Assembly: GCA_050693935.1 (NCBI GenBank)
Contig: JBOGWU010000076.1
Span: 1-64,000, forward strand
DNA from: WHSV01 sp050693935
GTDB lineage: Bacteria; Actinomycetota; CADDZG01; WHSQ01
Length of the DNA: 64,000 bases
Reading direction: 5' to 3'
Shown here one piece after another: positions 36,486-44,891 of the stretch. Numbering within the stretch: the stretch's first letter is position 1; the number at the start of each line of letters is the position of its first letter. Both the position numbers and the translations under genes were made by a program. A model generated the notes under the pieces. That model did no database searches, was not told the DNA's origin, and worked only from the letters and a program-made list of their open reading frames with translations.

Positions 36486-36501
36486 CTCGGGAGGGATTCG
36501 C

Positions 36502-36966
36502 GTGTTCACGGTCTACACCCTGTTCAAGTTCGTGCATGTAATGGCAGTCATCATGTGGCTGGGGGGACTCATGACCATCTCTCTCATCACCGCCCGGCTC
36601 GGGCGCGAGCAGGATCCCTCGGCTCAGGCTGCAATGGCTCGCCAAAGCGCCTTCCTCGGCCAGATCGTGATCGGTCCGTCGGCCGGCATAACGCTCATCG
36701 CAGGAATCATCATGGTCGTCGACTCGGGCATCGGCTTCGACACGCTCTGGATCGTGTGGGGGTTGGTAGGGGTGGTCGTATCCATGGGCCTCGGAGCAAC
36801 CGTCATCCGGAAGGCCGGCGAGCAACTGACCGAGCTCGCTCCCAGCGCGGGGCCCGGCGACCCACGGGTGATCGCACTTCAGAGCCGGCTGCGGGTCACC
36901 GGCTTGTTCAACCTTCTGCTGCTTGTGTCGGTTGTAGCGATGATGGTGTTCAAGCCGACTCTGTGA
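36502..36966 (+). CDS. Small membrane protein, DUF2269-like
   Basis: 154 residues with four predicted helices: FKFVHVMAVIMWLGGLMTISL, GPSAGITLIAGIIMVV, LWIVWGLVGVVVSMGLGATVI and LFNLLLLVSVVAMMVF. Conserved His in the first helix (FVHV) is typical of DUF2269/CopD-like small integral proteins, some of which bind heme or copper. Function unknown. GTG start; the stop overlaps the next start as GTGA. Confidence 0.72.
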   Translation: MFTVYTLFKFVHVMAVIMWLGGLMTISLITARLGREQDPSAQAAMARQSAFLGQIVIGPSAGITLIAGIIMVVDSGIGFDTLWIVWGLVGVVVSMGLGATVIRKAGEQLTELAPSAGPGDPRVIALQSRLRVTGLFNLLLLVSVVAMMVFKPTL

Positions 36967-37595
36967 GTCCGCTGCAAAACCGCGTCAAGCCCACCGGAGA
37001 GATCGTTTCCCATCCGGCACGCGGCCTGCTGATGGGGAACCGCGGTTGCCTGCATACATCGGATCGACGGCTCGGCGCCGCGCGGTGGCGATCGAAGCAT
37101 TGGATCTGCTGCTCGCTCGAATGGAAGGACGTTCGGCGAGATCCGATGCCACCGGGACGCTGGACCGCGCTGTTCTTCCTTGACGAGGCGACGGCTCTTG
37201 CGGTGGGGCATCGCCCTTGCGCATACTGCCGTCGCGCCGACTTCATCTCCTTCGCCGAGTGCTGGCGCGAGGCGCACGGGTCGGCGGAACGGCCGCGCGC
37301 TTTGCACATCGACGCCCAACTCCACACCGAGAGGGTCGACTCACGTACGCGCCGCCAGTTGACTCGGTTGAAACCGGTCGGCGAGCTCCCCGACGGGGTC
37401 ATGGTCCGATACCGCGGCGCGCCGGGACTCCTGCTTCGCGGACGCGTGCTTCCGTGGTCGTTCGACGGGTACGGGGCACCGATCAAGGTGACGCCGGCCA
37501 TCTCGATCGAGGTGCTTACGCCGCCAGCGACGGCTGCGACGATCGCCGGCGGTTATCGTCCCTTCCTGCACCCCAGCGCCGAGCCCGGCGGCTAA
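36963..37595 (+). CDS. Conserved hypothetical protein with PCAYC motif
   Basis: 210 residues, no assigned family. The N-terminal half contains GRWTALFFLDEATALAVGHRPCAYCRRADFISFAECW, a CxxC with a further Cys that may bind a metal. The C-terminal half is beta-rich with VMVRYRGAPGLLLRGRVLPW. GTG at 36963 overlaps the upstream TGA; a longer frame starting at 36555 is only a shadow. It converges with the VOC gene, overlapping by 4 bp. Confidence 0.65.
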   Translation: MSPLQNRVKPTGEIVSHPARGLLMGNRGCLHTSDRRLGAARWRSKHWICCSLEWKDVRRDPMPPGRWTALFFLDEATALAVGHRPCAYCRRADFISFAECWREAHGSAERPRALHIDAQLHTERVDSRTRRQLTRLKPVGELPDGVMVRYRGAPGLLLRGRVLPWSFDGYGAPIKVTPAISIEVLTPPATAATIAGGYRPFLHPSAEPGG

Positions 37596-37960
37596 CCAGC
37601 ACCTCCCTGGTCAGGGCCGGTGTCGATGACACAGAAGAGGTTGCCTTCGGGGTCCTCGAGCACGATGAAGTCCTCATCGGGCTCGGGCGTCCGGGGATGG
37701 CGGGTCGCACCCAACTCCAGCAACCGTTCGACCTCGGCTTCTTGTTCGTCCGTGTAGAGGTCGAGATGCAGCCGGTTCTTGCCCGACCGCTCCTCGGGAA
37801 CTTTCTGAATTGACACGTTGACGTTCTTATCCTCGGGGTCCCGGAGGATCACCCAGTCGTCCTCTTCGACCTCCCTGAAGGTGTAGCGGAGCGCCTCCCG
37901 CCAGAACGCAAACATCGCGCCGAAGTCATTGCAGTCGATAACCACCGAGCCGACCTTCAT
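37592..37960 (-). CDS. VOC-family (glyoxalase-like) protein
   Basis: 122 residues with the fold's pattern VGSVVIDCNDFGAMFAFWREALRY and a second half ATRHPRTPEPDEDFIVLEDPEGNLFCVID. Members bind a metal or hydrophobic ligand; reaction unknown. Single-domain, so it would dimerise. A GGAGGTG ribosome site lies before the ATG. Convergent with the gene upstream, overlapping 4 bp. Confidence 0.82.
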   Translation of the reverse strand: MKVGSVVIDCNDFGAMFAFWREALRYTFREVEEDDWVILRDPEDKNVNVSIQKVPEERSGKNRLHLDLYTDEQEAEVERLLELGATRHPRTPEPDEDFIVLEDPEGNLFCVIDTGPDQGGAG

Positions 37961-38032
37961 CGCGGCACCTCCTCGTCCTTTCTGCGAAACTCGCTGAGTC
38001 CTTGCAGGTCGTGACCGATCGGAGTATCAGAC

Positions 38033-38575
38033 TTGCCCATCTACCTTGCGCTGCTCAGAGGGATCAACGTGGGTGGGGCGAACAGGGTTCCGATGAAGGA
38101 GTTGCGGAGCCTGTTCGAGGAACTACGCCATGAGAACGTGCACACCTACCTCCAGTGCGGCAACGTCGTTTTCGAGGGTCGATCGTCGACCTCCAGGAAG
38201 CATGCCGCCGAGATCGAGGCTGCAATCACCAAGTCCTTCAACCTTAAGGTCTCGGTGATCGTGCGGACGCGCCGGGAACTGGAGCGCGTCGCCGCGGGCA
38301 ATCCCTTTGCAACCAAGGGCGTCAAACCCACCTCGCTGCACGTGATGTTCCTCGCCGGTTCGGCCCCGGCGAAAGCCATCAAGACGCTGGACCCTGATCG
38401 CTCGCCGCCGGACGAGTTCGAGGTCAAGGGTAGTGAGATCTATCTACGATTCCCGAAGGGTTCGGGTAGGTCGAAGCTCACCATCGACTACTTCGAGAAG
38501 AAGCTCGGAACGCGGGCGACGGCTCGGAACTGGAACACGGTCGTGAAGGTCCTCGAGCTGATGCAATCGTCCTGA
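38033..38575 (+). CDS. DUF1697-family protein
   Basis: 180 residues typical of DUF1697: YLALLRGINVGGANRVPMKELRSLFEELRHENVHTYLQCGNVVFEG (about residues 4-49) and the C-terminal TARNWNTVVKVLELM. Structure of the family is known as a ferredoxin-like two-domain fold, but no function is established. TTG start at 38033. Confidence 0.85.
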   Translation: MPIYLALLRGINVGGANRVPMKELRSLFEELRHENVHTYLQCGNVVFEGRSSTSRKHAAEIEAAITKSFNLKVSVIVRTRRELERVAAGNPFATKGVKPTSLHVMFLAGSAPAKAIKTLDPDRSPPDEFEVKGSEIYLRFPKGSGRSKLTIDYFEKKLGTRATARNWNTVVKVLELMQSS

Positions 38576-38586
38576 CGCGCGGTCGA

Positions 38587-41500
38587 CTAGTCGAGCGACG
38601 TCTCGTCCAGTCCCATTCGGTGAGCCGATGCGGCCGCCTCGACGCGGGTGCTAACGCCGAGCTTCGCCAGGATGTGGCTAACGTGGACGCTCGCCGTCTT
38701 GCGGCTGATGAACAAGGTGTCGGCTATTTGTTGGTTCGAGCGTCCGTCGGCGACGAGGCGAAGGACCTCGAGCTCGCGGGCGGTAAGACCCGCCGCACCG
38801 GTGCTCGGCGCGACCCCCGCCACGTCCAGACGCCCGCGCCGGGCGAGCGCCTCGATCTGATCGCGCAGAGGCTCCGCTCCCAGACGCAGAGCCACCTCGT
38901 GGGCCGCGCGCGCCTGCTCGACGGCCTCGTCTCGTTTCCCCTCCGCCAGCAGTGCCTCGGCCAGCCGCCAGCGGCACCTGGCTTCCTCGTAGATATAGCC
39001 ATAGGTAAAGGCCCCGGCCGCGGCCGCCCAGCTCTTGGGGTCGGCGCGGCCCTCGAGCCGTCCCCACTCGGCTTCCGCTCGAGCCAGCCAGGCGACGGCT
39101 TCGGGTCCGATCTGGCGCCCCACCGAGCGCGTCTTTTCCTCGGCGGTGCGGCACTGGTCGAGGAGAGCCTGGCCCCTGGCCCGAGCCTCGGCGACCGCGC
39201 TCTCGTCTCCGTCGACGCGTGCCCTCTCCGCGCGTTCCGCCTCGGCGGCCAGCCCGAGGGTCGCGGGCCAGATCGCGCTGAGCTCCCAGGTTTCGTCGGA
39301 CGCGTCCAGCACGCTCAACGTGCTCCGTGCCATAGAGCGGGCGCCCTCCAAATCGCCCTGCCACAGGGCCAGGTCGGTGCCGCAGCCCCCCGCTAGGTAA
39401 GCCACCCAGGCGTCTTCGTTCCGAGCCGGCTCGAGCCGGCCAAGCCTCTCGACGGCGCGGTCGCGCCCTCGACCGACTTCGACGAACAGCGCGGCCGCCG
39501 ACAGGGTCTCCGATCCGGCCATGCGGTCATCGAGCGCCGTGGCCAGGCGCTCCGCCTCGTCCCAGTCGCCCACCGCGTAATAGGCGAAGGAGCGCAGCGC
39601 ACCCGAGTTGATCCCGTACTGGCTCCAGGAAAGACCCGTGCGTTCGGCTAGGGCGACCGACTCTTCGAGGGACGCGCAGGCCGCCGCAAGATTGCCGACA
39701 TCGAGCTCGAGCGCACCGAGGCTGTGCTGGGCGCGGAGCTCCTGGACCCGCGCGCCGGCCCCTGCGGCGCGGGCCCGAGCCTTGCGGAGCAGGGAGCGGG
39801 CGACGTCGGCATTGTCGTGGCGCACCTCTAGAACGGCCAGCGTGACCAGTGCGTGGGTCTCGTCCTCGGGGGCGTTCACCTCCCTTGCCACGGTGAGCGC
39901 CTCGTCGCACCACTTCCTGGCCTCCTCGTAACAGCGGGCCCCCACCAGGGCTCGGGCGAGTCCGGCCGTAACTCGAGCGCGCAGCTCGGTCGGGGGCTGC
40001 GGCGGTACCAGCTCGACCGCCCGCCGGAAGCTGGCCAGGGTCTCGTCGGTCAACATGCCGGCCTGGTAGCGGTGCTCGCCCAGGCGCTCGTGGGCGAGGG
40101 CGGCGAGCAGGGCATCGTGGTCGGCGTCGATCGCGTCTACGGCCTCTTCGGCCAGACCGACGGCGCGCCGGAACTCTCCCGAGTTGCCGGCGGCCGCCGC
40201 CGCCCTCAACAACAGGGGAGCGCGTTCGATACCGGCAACGAGCGCGGCGTCCGGCACGTGCTCCCAGATCTCGATCGCCCGGGCGAGGTGGCCCAGGGCC
40301 TCCGCGGGAGCACTCACGGAGCTTGCCTCGGTCGCAGCTCTCACCAATGCGGCGAGGGCTCCGGGCAGGTCGTGGCTGGCCAGGCAATGATGGGCGAGCT
40401 CGGCGGCGTGTCCCGACTCGGCGAACAGGCGAGCGTAGGTGCCGTGAAGCCGGCTTCGTTCTCCCGGCAGCAGGTCCCCGTAGACGGTCTCCTGAAGCAG
40501 CGCGTGCCGGAATCGGTAGGTCTCTGCCACCGGGTCGGCGACCATCACCTGGCCGGCGATGGCCTCGCGGAGGCTCGCCTCGAGCTCCGCCTCGGGCTGG
40601 CCGGCCGCCGCGACGAGCCGTCGATGGCTGACCCGCCGGCCTGCCACGGACGCGACCTTCAGGAGCTCCTGGGCGGGCTGGGAGAGGCCCTCGATGCGGT
40701 CACGCAGCACGTCGGCCAGGGCTTCCGGGAGCACTACCTCGGCGGACATCGCGCCGGCCGCCACGAGCTCTTCGGAGAAGAAGGCGTTGCCCTCGGAGCG
40801 GGTGAGGATGCGATCCACGGCCGCCGCATCGACCCTCTCACCCACCAACGCCTCCAGGTGCGCGGTGAGCTCCAACCGGTTGAACGGCGGGAGGTCGATC
40901 CGCTCGATATCAGAGATTCGGACCAGCTCGCCCAACAGCGGGCGTAGTGGATGCCGCCGGTGAAGCTCGTCCGAGCGATAGCTGGCGATAAGGGTCAATC
41001 GTCCCGACCGAAGGGTCCGTACCAGGAAGGAGAGCAGGTGGCGCGTCGACTGATCCGCCCAATGAATGTCCTCGACCACCAGCACGAGCGGGGCGAGCTC
41101 GGACAAGCGAATGAGAAGCGACTGAACTCCTCCGAAGAGCTCCACCTGCTCGAATTCATCGCTGGGGGGTGGTGGAGGCGAGCCTCTGTCGCCACCGGGG
41201 GTGGGGAGGAGCCGGCCGAGCGTGGGGACGAGGCCGACCAGAGAGTCCACGAGCTCGGCCTCGTCGGGTTGAGAGCCCAGGTCGCGAAACGCGTCCACGA
41301 AGGGCACGTATGGAAGTCCGACGTCTCCGGTCTCCATGCAGCCGCCGACGAGTACCCGCATACCTCTTTGTTTGGCCAGGTCGGTGAGCTCGGCCAGGAG
41401 TCGAGTCTTGCCCACCCCTGCATCGCCGGCCACTAGTCCTACGGCGCGCTCACCTTTCTCGGCCCGCTCGAGAAGCTCCGAGAGACGGCCGAGCTCATCG

Positions 41501-41628
41501 GTCCGGCCGATGAACGTAGCGCTGGGTGCGATCGCGATGCTGGCAAGTATCCCACCCCGAAATCCCGAAAACGAGAGCGGGCCCGGGGGATTCGGCCCGC
41601 TCTCGTTTTCTCGCTCGATGACCTCCAA
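38587..41628 (-). CDS. LAL-type LuxR regulator: AAA/NACHT-like ATPase, TPR-like region, C-terminal HTH
   Basis: A 1013-residue regulator. Walker A GDAGVGKT (residues 68-75), Walker B LVLVVEDIHWAD, a long alpha-helical TPR-like middle (about 430-930) and a C-terminal LuxR HTH LTARELEVLRLVADGRSNQQIADTLFISRKTASVHVSHIL (about 943-983) are all present. LAL proteins activate secondary-metabolite or sugar genes after ATP binding. The 5' end is odd. The only possible start in frame before Walker A is TTG at 41628, immediately after the TAG of a small upstream gene. A perfect 17-bp hairpin covers codons 7-21. See the separate hairpin and small-gene entries. Confidence 0.88.
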   Translation of the reverse strand: MEVIERENESGPNPPGPLSFSGFRGGILASIAIAPSATFIGRTDELGRLSELLERAEKGERAVGLVAGDAGVGKTRLLAELTDLAKQRGMRVLVGGCMETGDVGLPYVPFVDAFRDLGSQPDEAELVDSLVGLVPTLGRLLPTPGGDRGSPPPPPSDEFEQVELFGGVQSLLIRLSELAPLVLVVEDIHWADQSTRHLLSFLVRTLRSGRLTLIASYRSDELHRRHPLRPLLGELVRISDIERIDLPPFNRLELTAHLEALVGERVDAAAVDRILTRSEGNAFFSEELVAAGAMSAEVVLPEALADVLRDRIEGLSQPAQELLKVASVAGRRVSHRRLVAAAGQPEAELEASLREAIAGQVMVADPVAETYRFRHALLQETVYGDLLPGERSRLHGTYARLFAESGHAAELAHHCLASHDLPGALAALVRAATEASSVSAPAEALGHLARAIEIWEHVPDAALVAGIERAPLLLRAAAAAGNSGEFRRAVGLAEEAVDAIDADHDALLAALAHERLGEHRYQAGMLTDETLASFRRAVELVPPQPPTELRARVTAGLARALVGARCYEEARKWCDEALTVAREVNAPEDETHALVTLAVLEVRHDNADVARSLLRKARARAAGAGARVQELRAQHSLGALELDVGNLAAACASLEESVALAERTGLSWSQYGINSGALRSFAYYAVGDWDEAERLATALDDRMAGSETLSAAALFVEVGRGRDRAVERLGRLEPARNEDAWVAYLAGGCGTDLALWQGDLEGARSMARSTLSVLDASDETWELSAIWPATLGLAAEAERAERARVDGDESAVAEARARGQALLDQCRTAEEKTRSVGRQIGPEAVAWLARAEAEWGRLEGRADPKSWAAAAGAFTYGYIYEEARCRWRLAEALLAEGKRDEAVEQARAAHEVALRLGAEPLRDQIEALARRGRLDVAGVAPSTGAAGLTARELEVLRLVADGRSNQQIADTLFISRKTASVHVSHILAKLGVSTRVEAAASAHRMGLDETSLD
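41567..41610. terminator. Perfect 17-bp hairpin at the LAL-gene 5' end (terminator or attenuator)
   Basis: GAAAACGAGAGCGGGCC (41567-41583) pairs exactly with GGCCCGCTCTCGTTTTC (41594-41610) around a 10-nt loop, with TTTT on the 3' side in both directions. It looks like a bidirectional intrinsic terminator. It lies just after the small gene's stop (41629) and inside the first codons of the LAL gene. It may end most small-gene transcripts and limit read-through into the regulator. Confidence 0.7.
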
Positions 41629-41784
41629 CTATTGGGCGGGGGCTCGCTGGAGCCTTCTCGCATCCACTCTCCGTCGGTGAGCCTGCTGGTTCCGGTTTCT
41701 CCGTGCCAGTCGCTGCTTCGCAGCGTCCTTGTGGAGATCTTCGATGTGCTGCCTGACGAATACCTCTGCCAGTGCTGGGTGCAT
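41629..41784 (-). CDS. Small basic actinobacterial-type ORF, 51 residues
   Basis: The frame starts ATG with AAGGAGGAAGCACG in front (ideal Shine-Dalgarno spacing) and encodes MHPALAEVFVRQHIEDLHKD, then a KQRLAR...RRRVDARRLQRA tail rich in Arg. Short proteins of this shape, MHP plus an amphipathic helix plus an Arg tail, recur in actinobacterial genomes with no known function. Its TAG is followed directly by the TTG of the LAL gene in the same frame. An intrinsic-type hairpin lies 19 bp beyond the stop. Confidence 0.62.
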   Translation of the reverse strand: MHPALAEVFVRQHIEDLHKDAAKQRLARRNRNQQAHRRRVDARRLQRAPAQ

Positions 41785-42116
41785 CGTGCTTCCTCCTTCG
41801 TCGGGTTCGTTATGAGGAAGCTACGAGTAAGGCGGGTGGCTCCACATCGGGCTGCGTGCTTATATCGGGCGCTTGGGGTCTTACTTCCGGCGGGAATCCA
41901 AGGGGCGCTCTAAGCCACTCCGTGGGGGCCTGAGGGCGTCATCGCCCGCCCGACCCCTTTCTTTGGTGCGAGATGATCGGATGGCGATCATCTGGACGCA
42001 GAGATTGAGTGGGCTGCCCTTTGGTCGTCAGAGGCGGCCGACCATGACGAAATTCGCATGAACCCTGGGACCACCTACTCCGTATAACTGCGAAACCCAT
42101 CAGGGAGGTGTTGGTC
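41785..42116. other. 332-bp gap upstream of the lipoprotein/ECF operon
   Basis: No gene is convincing here. The right end holds an ECF-type promoter (42061-42088), and the left end holds the Shine-Dalgarno of the small minus-strand ORF. The middle part shows nothing I can interpret. Confidence 0.45.
42061..42088 (+). promoter_or_regulatory. ECF-type promoter upstream of the lipoprotein/sigma operon
   Basis: AACC (42061-42064), 16 bases, then CGTATAAC (42081-42088) matches the AAC-N16-CGT pattern of many ECF-dependent promoters. It is 28 bp from the lipoprotein ATG. The second gene of the operon is an ECF sigma factor, so autoregulation is likely. Confidence 0.45.
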
Positions 42117-42614
42117 ATGCGTCGGATCTTGGCGCTCGTTGCTGCATCTGCGCTCCTGTTTGCGGCCTGTGGAGGCGAGGATGCGGAGCCTTCGGAGGCT
42201 GGTGGAGGACAGGAAGCCCAAGAAGAGGTTGCGGCCACGATCGAGGTGGATAGCTCGGACCTCGGTGACATCCTGGTCGACGCCGATGGCAACACTCTTT
42301 ACATGTTCATGCCCGACCAAGAGGCGGGTGAGCCCACCTGCTACGACGACTGCGCCGAGGCCTGGCCCGCGCTCGAGGCGACGGGTGATCTGACGGCAGG
42401 AGAAGGTCTCGACCAGTCCCTGTTGGCGTCGGCGGAGCGCACCGACGGCACGACCCAGGTGAGCTACAACGATCTACCCCTTTACTACTTCTCTGGTGAC
42501 GAGGCTGCGGGCGACGTAAACGGGCAGGCGCTCAACGATGTCTGGTGGGTGATGTCGGCTGAGGGCGAGCCGATCCAGGATAAGCAAACAAGCTCCAGGG
42601 ACGACGACTACTAG
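42117..42614 (+). CDS. COG4315-like lipoprotein (YxxxD-repeat, DUF2-type)
   Basis: 165 residues. Signal peptide with lipobox FAACGG (about Cys17), then an acidic linker and two copies of the COG4315 repeat: LVDADGNTLYMFMPDQ with AEAWPALEA, and YNDLPLYYFSGDEAAGDVNGQALNDVWWVM. Such proteins are common partners of ECF sigma factors in actinobacteria. Ligand unknown. ATG at 42117 follows GGGAGG at good spacing; a GTG at 42108 is an alternative. Confidence 0.85.
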   Translation: MRRILALVAASALLFAACGGEDAEPSEAGGGQEAQEEVAATIEVDSSDLGDILVDADGNTLYMFMPDQEAGEPTCYDDCAEAWPALEATGDLTAGEGLDQSLLASAERTDGTTQVSYNDLPLYYFSGDEAAGDVNGQALNDVWWVMSAEGEPIQDKQTSSRDDDY

Positions 42615-42648
42615 GCGGGGTCGCCGTCCCGGACGTAACATCATTTCA

Positions 42649-43206
42649 ATGTGGAAGCTGTCTGACGAGTCGCTACTCGCGGGGTTCGCCTCGAAGGACC
42701 CCGAGGTAACCGCGGCTTTCGTACGCCGCTTCCAGGGTCGCGTGTTCGGGCTCGCGCTGACCATCGTGAAGGATGCCGCGGTGGCGGAGGAGATCGCTCA
42801 GGAGACGATGGCGCGGGCATGGGAGCACGCCGGTGCATACGACTCGCGCAAGGGGCGGGTCGATACCTGGCTGCTGACCATCGCCCGCAATCTCTCCATC
42901 GATGCACGGCGCGTGCGATCGCGTGAGGTCACCACCTATGACGACTCGGCGCTGTTACAGATCATCAGCTCGGAGCCGGATCCGGAAGGGAGAGGTGTGC
43001 TCGCCGACGAGAAGAGACGCCTCCACGAGGCGATCGTCGGGCTGTCCGAGGAGCAGCGCCGGGCGCTGCTGCTTGCTACCTTTCGGGGTTTTTCCGGCAA
43101 GGAGATCAGCGAAGCAGAGGGCATTCCGCTCGGCACGGCCAAGACCCGTCTCCACGCGGCGATGCTCAACCTGCGTGAAGCACTCGAGGTGAGTCGTGAC
43201 CAGTAA
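42649..43206 (+). CDS. ECF sigma factor (SigK/SigL-like)
   Basis: 185 residues. Region 2 is AVAEEIAQETMARAWEHAGAYDSRKG with WLLTIARNLSIDARRVRSRE (about residues 38-92). Region 4 is LSEEQRRALLLATFRGFSGKEISEAEGIPLGTAKTRLHAAMLNLREAL (about 130-178). It overlaps the anti-sigma gene by 11 bp, the standard arrangement. Confidence 0.93.
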   Translation: MWKLSDESLLAGFASKDPEVTAAFVRRFQGRVFGLALTIVKDAAVAEEIAQETMARAWEHAGAYDSRKGRVDTWLLTIARNLSIDARRVRSREVTTYDDSALLQIISSEPDPEGRGVLADEKRRLHEAIVGLSEEQRRALLLATFRGFSGKEISEAEGIPLGTAKTRLHAAMLNLREALEVSRDQ

Positions 43207-43870
43207 GCCGGAGTGCCCCGAAATCCGCCCGTTGCTGGCCGAGCTGGCGCTTGGAACGCTCACCGGCCATGACCGGGGCCGGGCGCTCGAGCATCTCGGC
43301 ACCTGCGTGGACTGCCGGCGCGAGCTCCAATCGCTCAGTGAGGTCGCCGACGAAATGCTCGTGCTGGCGCCCTCTGCTGAGCCACCGATGGGCTTCGAGT
43401 CCCGTGTGCTCGAACGCGTCGGCGCAACGCGGCGCGCACGACTGCGCGAAAGAAGATGGGTCGCGGTTGTGGCCGCCGCGCTGGTCGCGGCGTTGATTGG
43501 AGGCGCGGCCGTTTACGCGGCCGGAGCCGCGGATCGCGAGCTCGCGGGCAGCTACCGGGCAACGCTGGCGGTGGCCGACGGCGAGTACTTCGCAGCGCGG
43601 CCGTTGGAGAGCGGAGATGGTTCCGAGGCCGGGCACGTCTTCGGGTACCAGGGTTCACCGTCGTGGGTTTTCTGTGTCGTGCGCGCCGCGGAGGGGACCT
43701 ACGACATCGAGATCACGGCAATCGGCGGCGACACTTGGAGTGCCGGCGAGATGCAGATAGAAGAGGGGAAGGGAACCTGGGCTCAGCCGTTGGGCGTGGA
43801 CCTGCACGACGTGCTGCGTTTCCGTCTGGTCGATCGTTCGACCGGCGAAACCCTGGTTGCGACCTGGTAA
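43196..43870 (+). CDS. Anti-sigma factor with zinc-finger-like N-terminus
   Basis: 224 residues. The N-terminal anti-sigma domain is MTSKPECPEIRPLLAELALGTLTGHDRGRALEHLGTCVDCRRELQSL, with the His-x3-Cys-x2-Cys motif reduced to HLGTCVDC. A single membrane helix (WVAVVAAALVAALIGGAAVYAAG, about residues 87-109) precedes an extracytoplasmic domain with a conserved GxTWSAGEMQIEEGKG-like stretch. It should hold the upstream sigma factor inactive at the membrane. GTG start inside the sigma gene. Confidence 0.9.
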   Translation: MTSKPECPEIRPLLAELALGTLTGHDRGRALEHLGTCVDCRRELQSLSEVADEMLVLAPSAEPPMGFESRVLERVGATRRARLRERRWVAVVAAALVAALIGGAAVYAAGAADRELAGSYRATLAVADGEYFAARPLESGDGSEAGHVFGYQGSPSWVFCVVRAAEGTYDIEITAIGGDTWSAGEMQIEEGKGTWAQPLGVDLHDVLRFRLVDRSTGETLVATW

Positions 43871-43915
43871 TGAAACGTCCATTGCCACACCGCACCTATG
43901 CGAGAGGGGAGAATC

Positions 43916-44857
43916 ATGGCTTCAGCCGTTCGAAGGTCTCGTGCCATCACGGGAGTGGTGGTGATGATGCTTCTGGTTCTGACCGTCACCATCCCGCAGA
44001 CTGCCGGAGCCCGTTCCCGACCCAAGATCATCCCGCTACCGGACGGTTTCCAGCCCGAGGGCATCGCGACGAAGAATACTCACTTCTTCGCAGGCTCTCT
44101 GGTCGATGGCGCCATCTTCAAGGGCAGTCTGCGAAGCGGCGAGGGCGACATCTTCGTGCCTGGTATGCCTGGAAGAGTCGCGGTCGGTCTGTCGGTCCGC
44201 AGGAACGTGCTGTTCGTTGCCGGAGGTCCAACTGGTGACGGATATGCCTACAACACGAGGACAGGCAGGGACCTTGGCGTCTTCGACCTGACCGACGCCG
44301 AGCCGACCTTCGTCAACGACGTCATCACCACTCGCAAGGCGGCGTGGTTCACGGACTCCTTCAATCAGCAGCTCTACAAGGTGCCCATCAGGGACCGGGG
44401 AGAGTTCGGTCGGCCCAAGACCGTGCCTCTGACCGGCGAAATCGTCTTCGTGCCGGGCGAGTTCAATGCCAACGGCATCGAGGCGGGTCCCCTGGGCAAG
44501 CGGTTGATCGTCGTTCAAAGCAACACCGGGCAGTTGTTCAACGTCAAGCCCCGCACCGGAGAGGCCACGGAGGTAGATCTCGGAGGGGAGTCGGTACCGA
44601 GCGGGGACGGCATCCTTCTCGATCGCGGCCGTGGGTTGTGGGTTATGCAGAACGCGATCGATACGGTGACGTTGGTAGACCTCGATTCCGACCTCGAGTC
44701 GGGTGAGGTGGTGAGTCGCACCACCGACAAGGACTTCGACGTGCCCACGACCGTGGCCAAGTCCGGCAACTACCTGGCGATTGTCAACGCACGCTTCGAG
44801 GAGTCGCCGCCGGAGACGAAGGAGTACTGGGTTACTCAGATTCGCAAACCGCGGTAG
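43916..44857 (+). CDS. Secreted SMP-30/gluconolactonase-like beta-propeller protein
   Basis: 313 residues: signal peptide (AITGVVVMMLLVLTVTIPQTAGA), then a six-bladed-type propeller (LPDGFQPEGIATKNTHFFAGSLVDGAIFKG, GEFNANGIEAGPLGKRLIVVQSNTGQLFNV, VPSGDGILLDRGRGLWVMQNA). It is annotated by relatives as SMP-30/gluconolactonase/LRE-like; enzyme activity is not established. It follows the anti-sigma gene by 45 bp and is probably a member of that sigma factor's regulon. Start ATG 43916 after GAGAGGGGAGA. Confidence 0.82.
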   Translation: MASAVRRSRAITGVVVMMLLVLTVTIPQTAGARSRPKIIPLPDGFQPEGIATKNTHFFAGSLVDGAIFKGSLRSGEGDIFVPGMPGRVAVGLSVRRNVLFVAGGPTGDGYAYNTRTGRDLGVFDLTDAEPTFVNDVITTRKAAWFTDSFNQQLYKVPIRDRGEFGRPKTVPLTGEIVFVPGEFNANGIEAGPLGKRLIVVQSNTGQLFNVKPRTGEATEVDLGGESVPSGDGILLDRGRGLWVMQNAIDTVTLVDLDSDLESGEVVSRTTDKDFDVPTTVAKSGNYLAIVNARFEESPPETKEYWVTQIRKPR

Positions 44858-44891
44858 ACGCTGAGATCCACCGGCGAGGGGTGTTCCCGGA

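Noticed and set aside
36555..37595. Long frame suggesting a 346-residue protein
   Set aside because: The first 136 codons overlap the DUF2269-like gene in another frame. The real gene starts at the GTG at 36963, overlapping the upstream stop.
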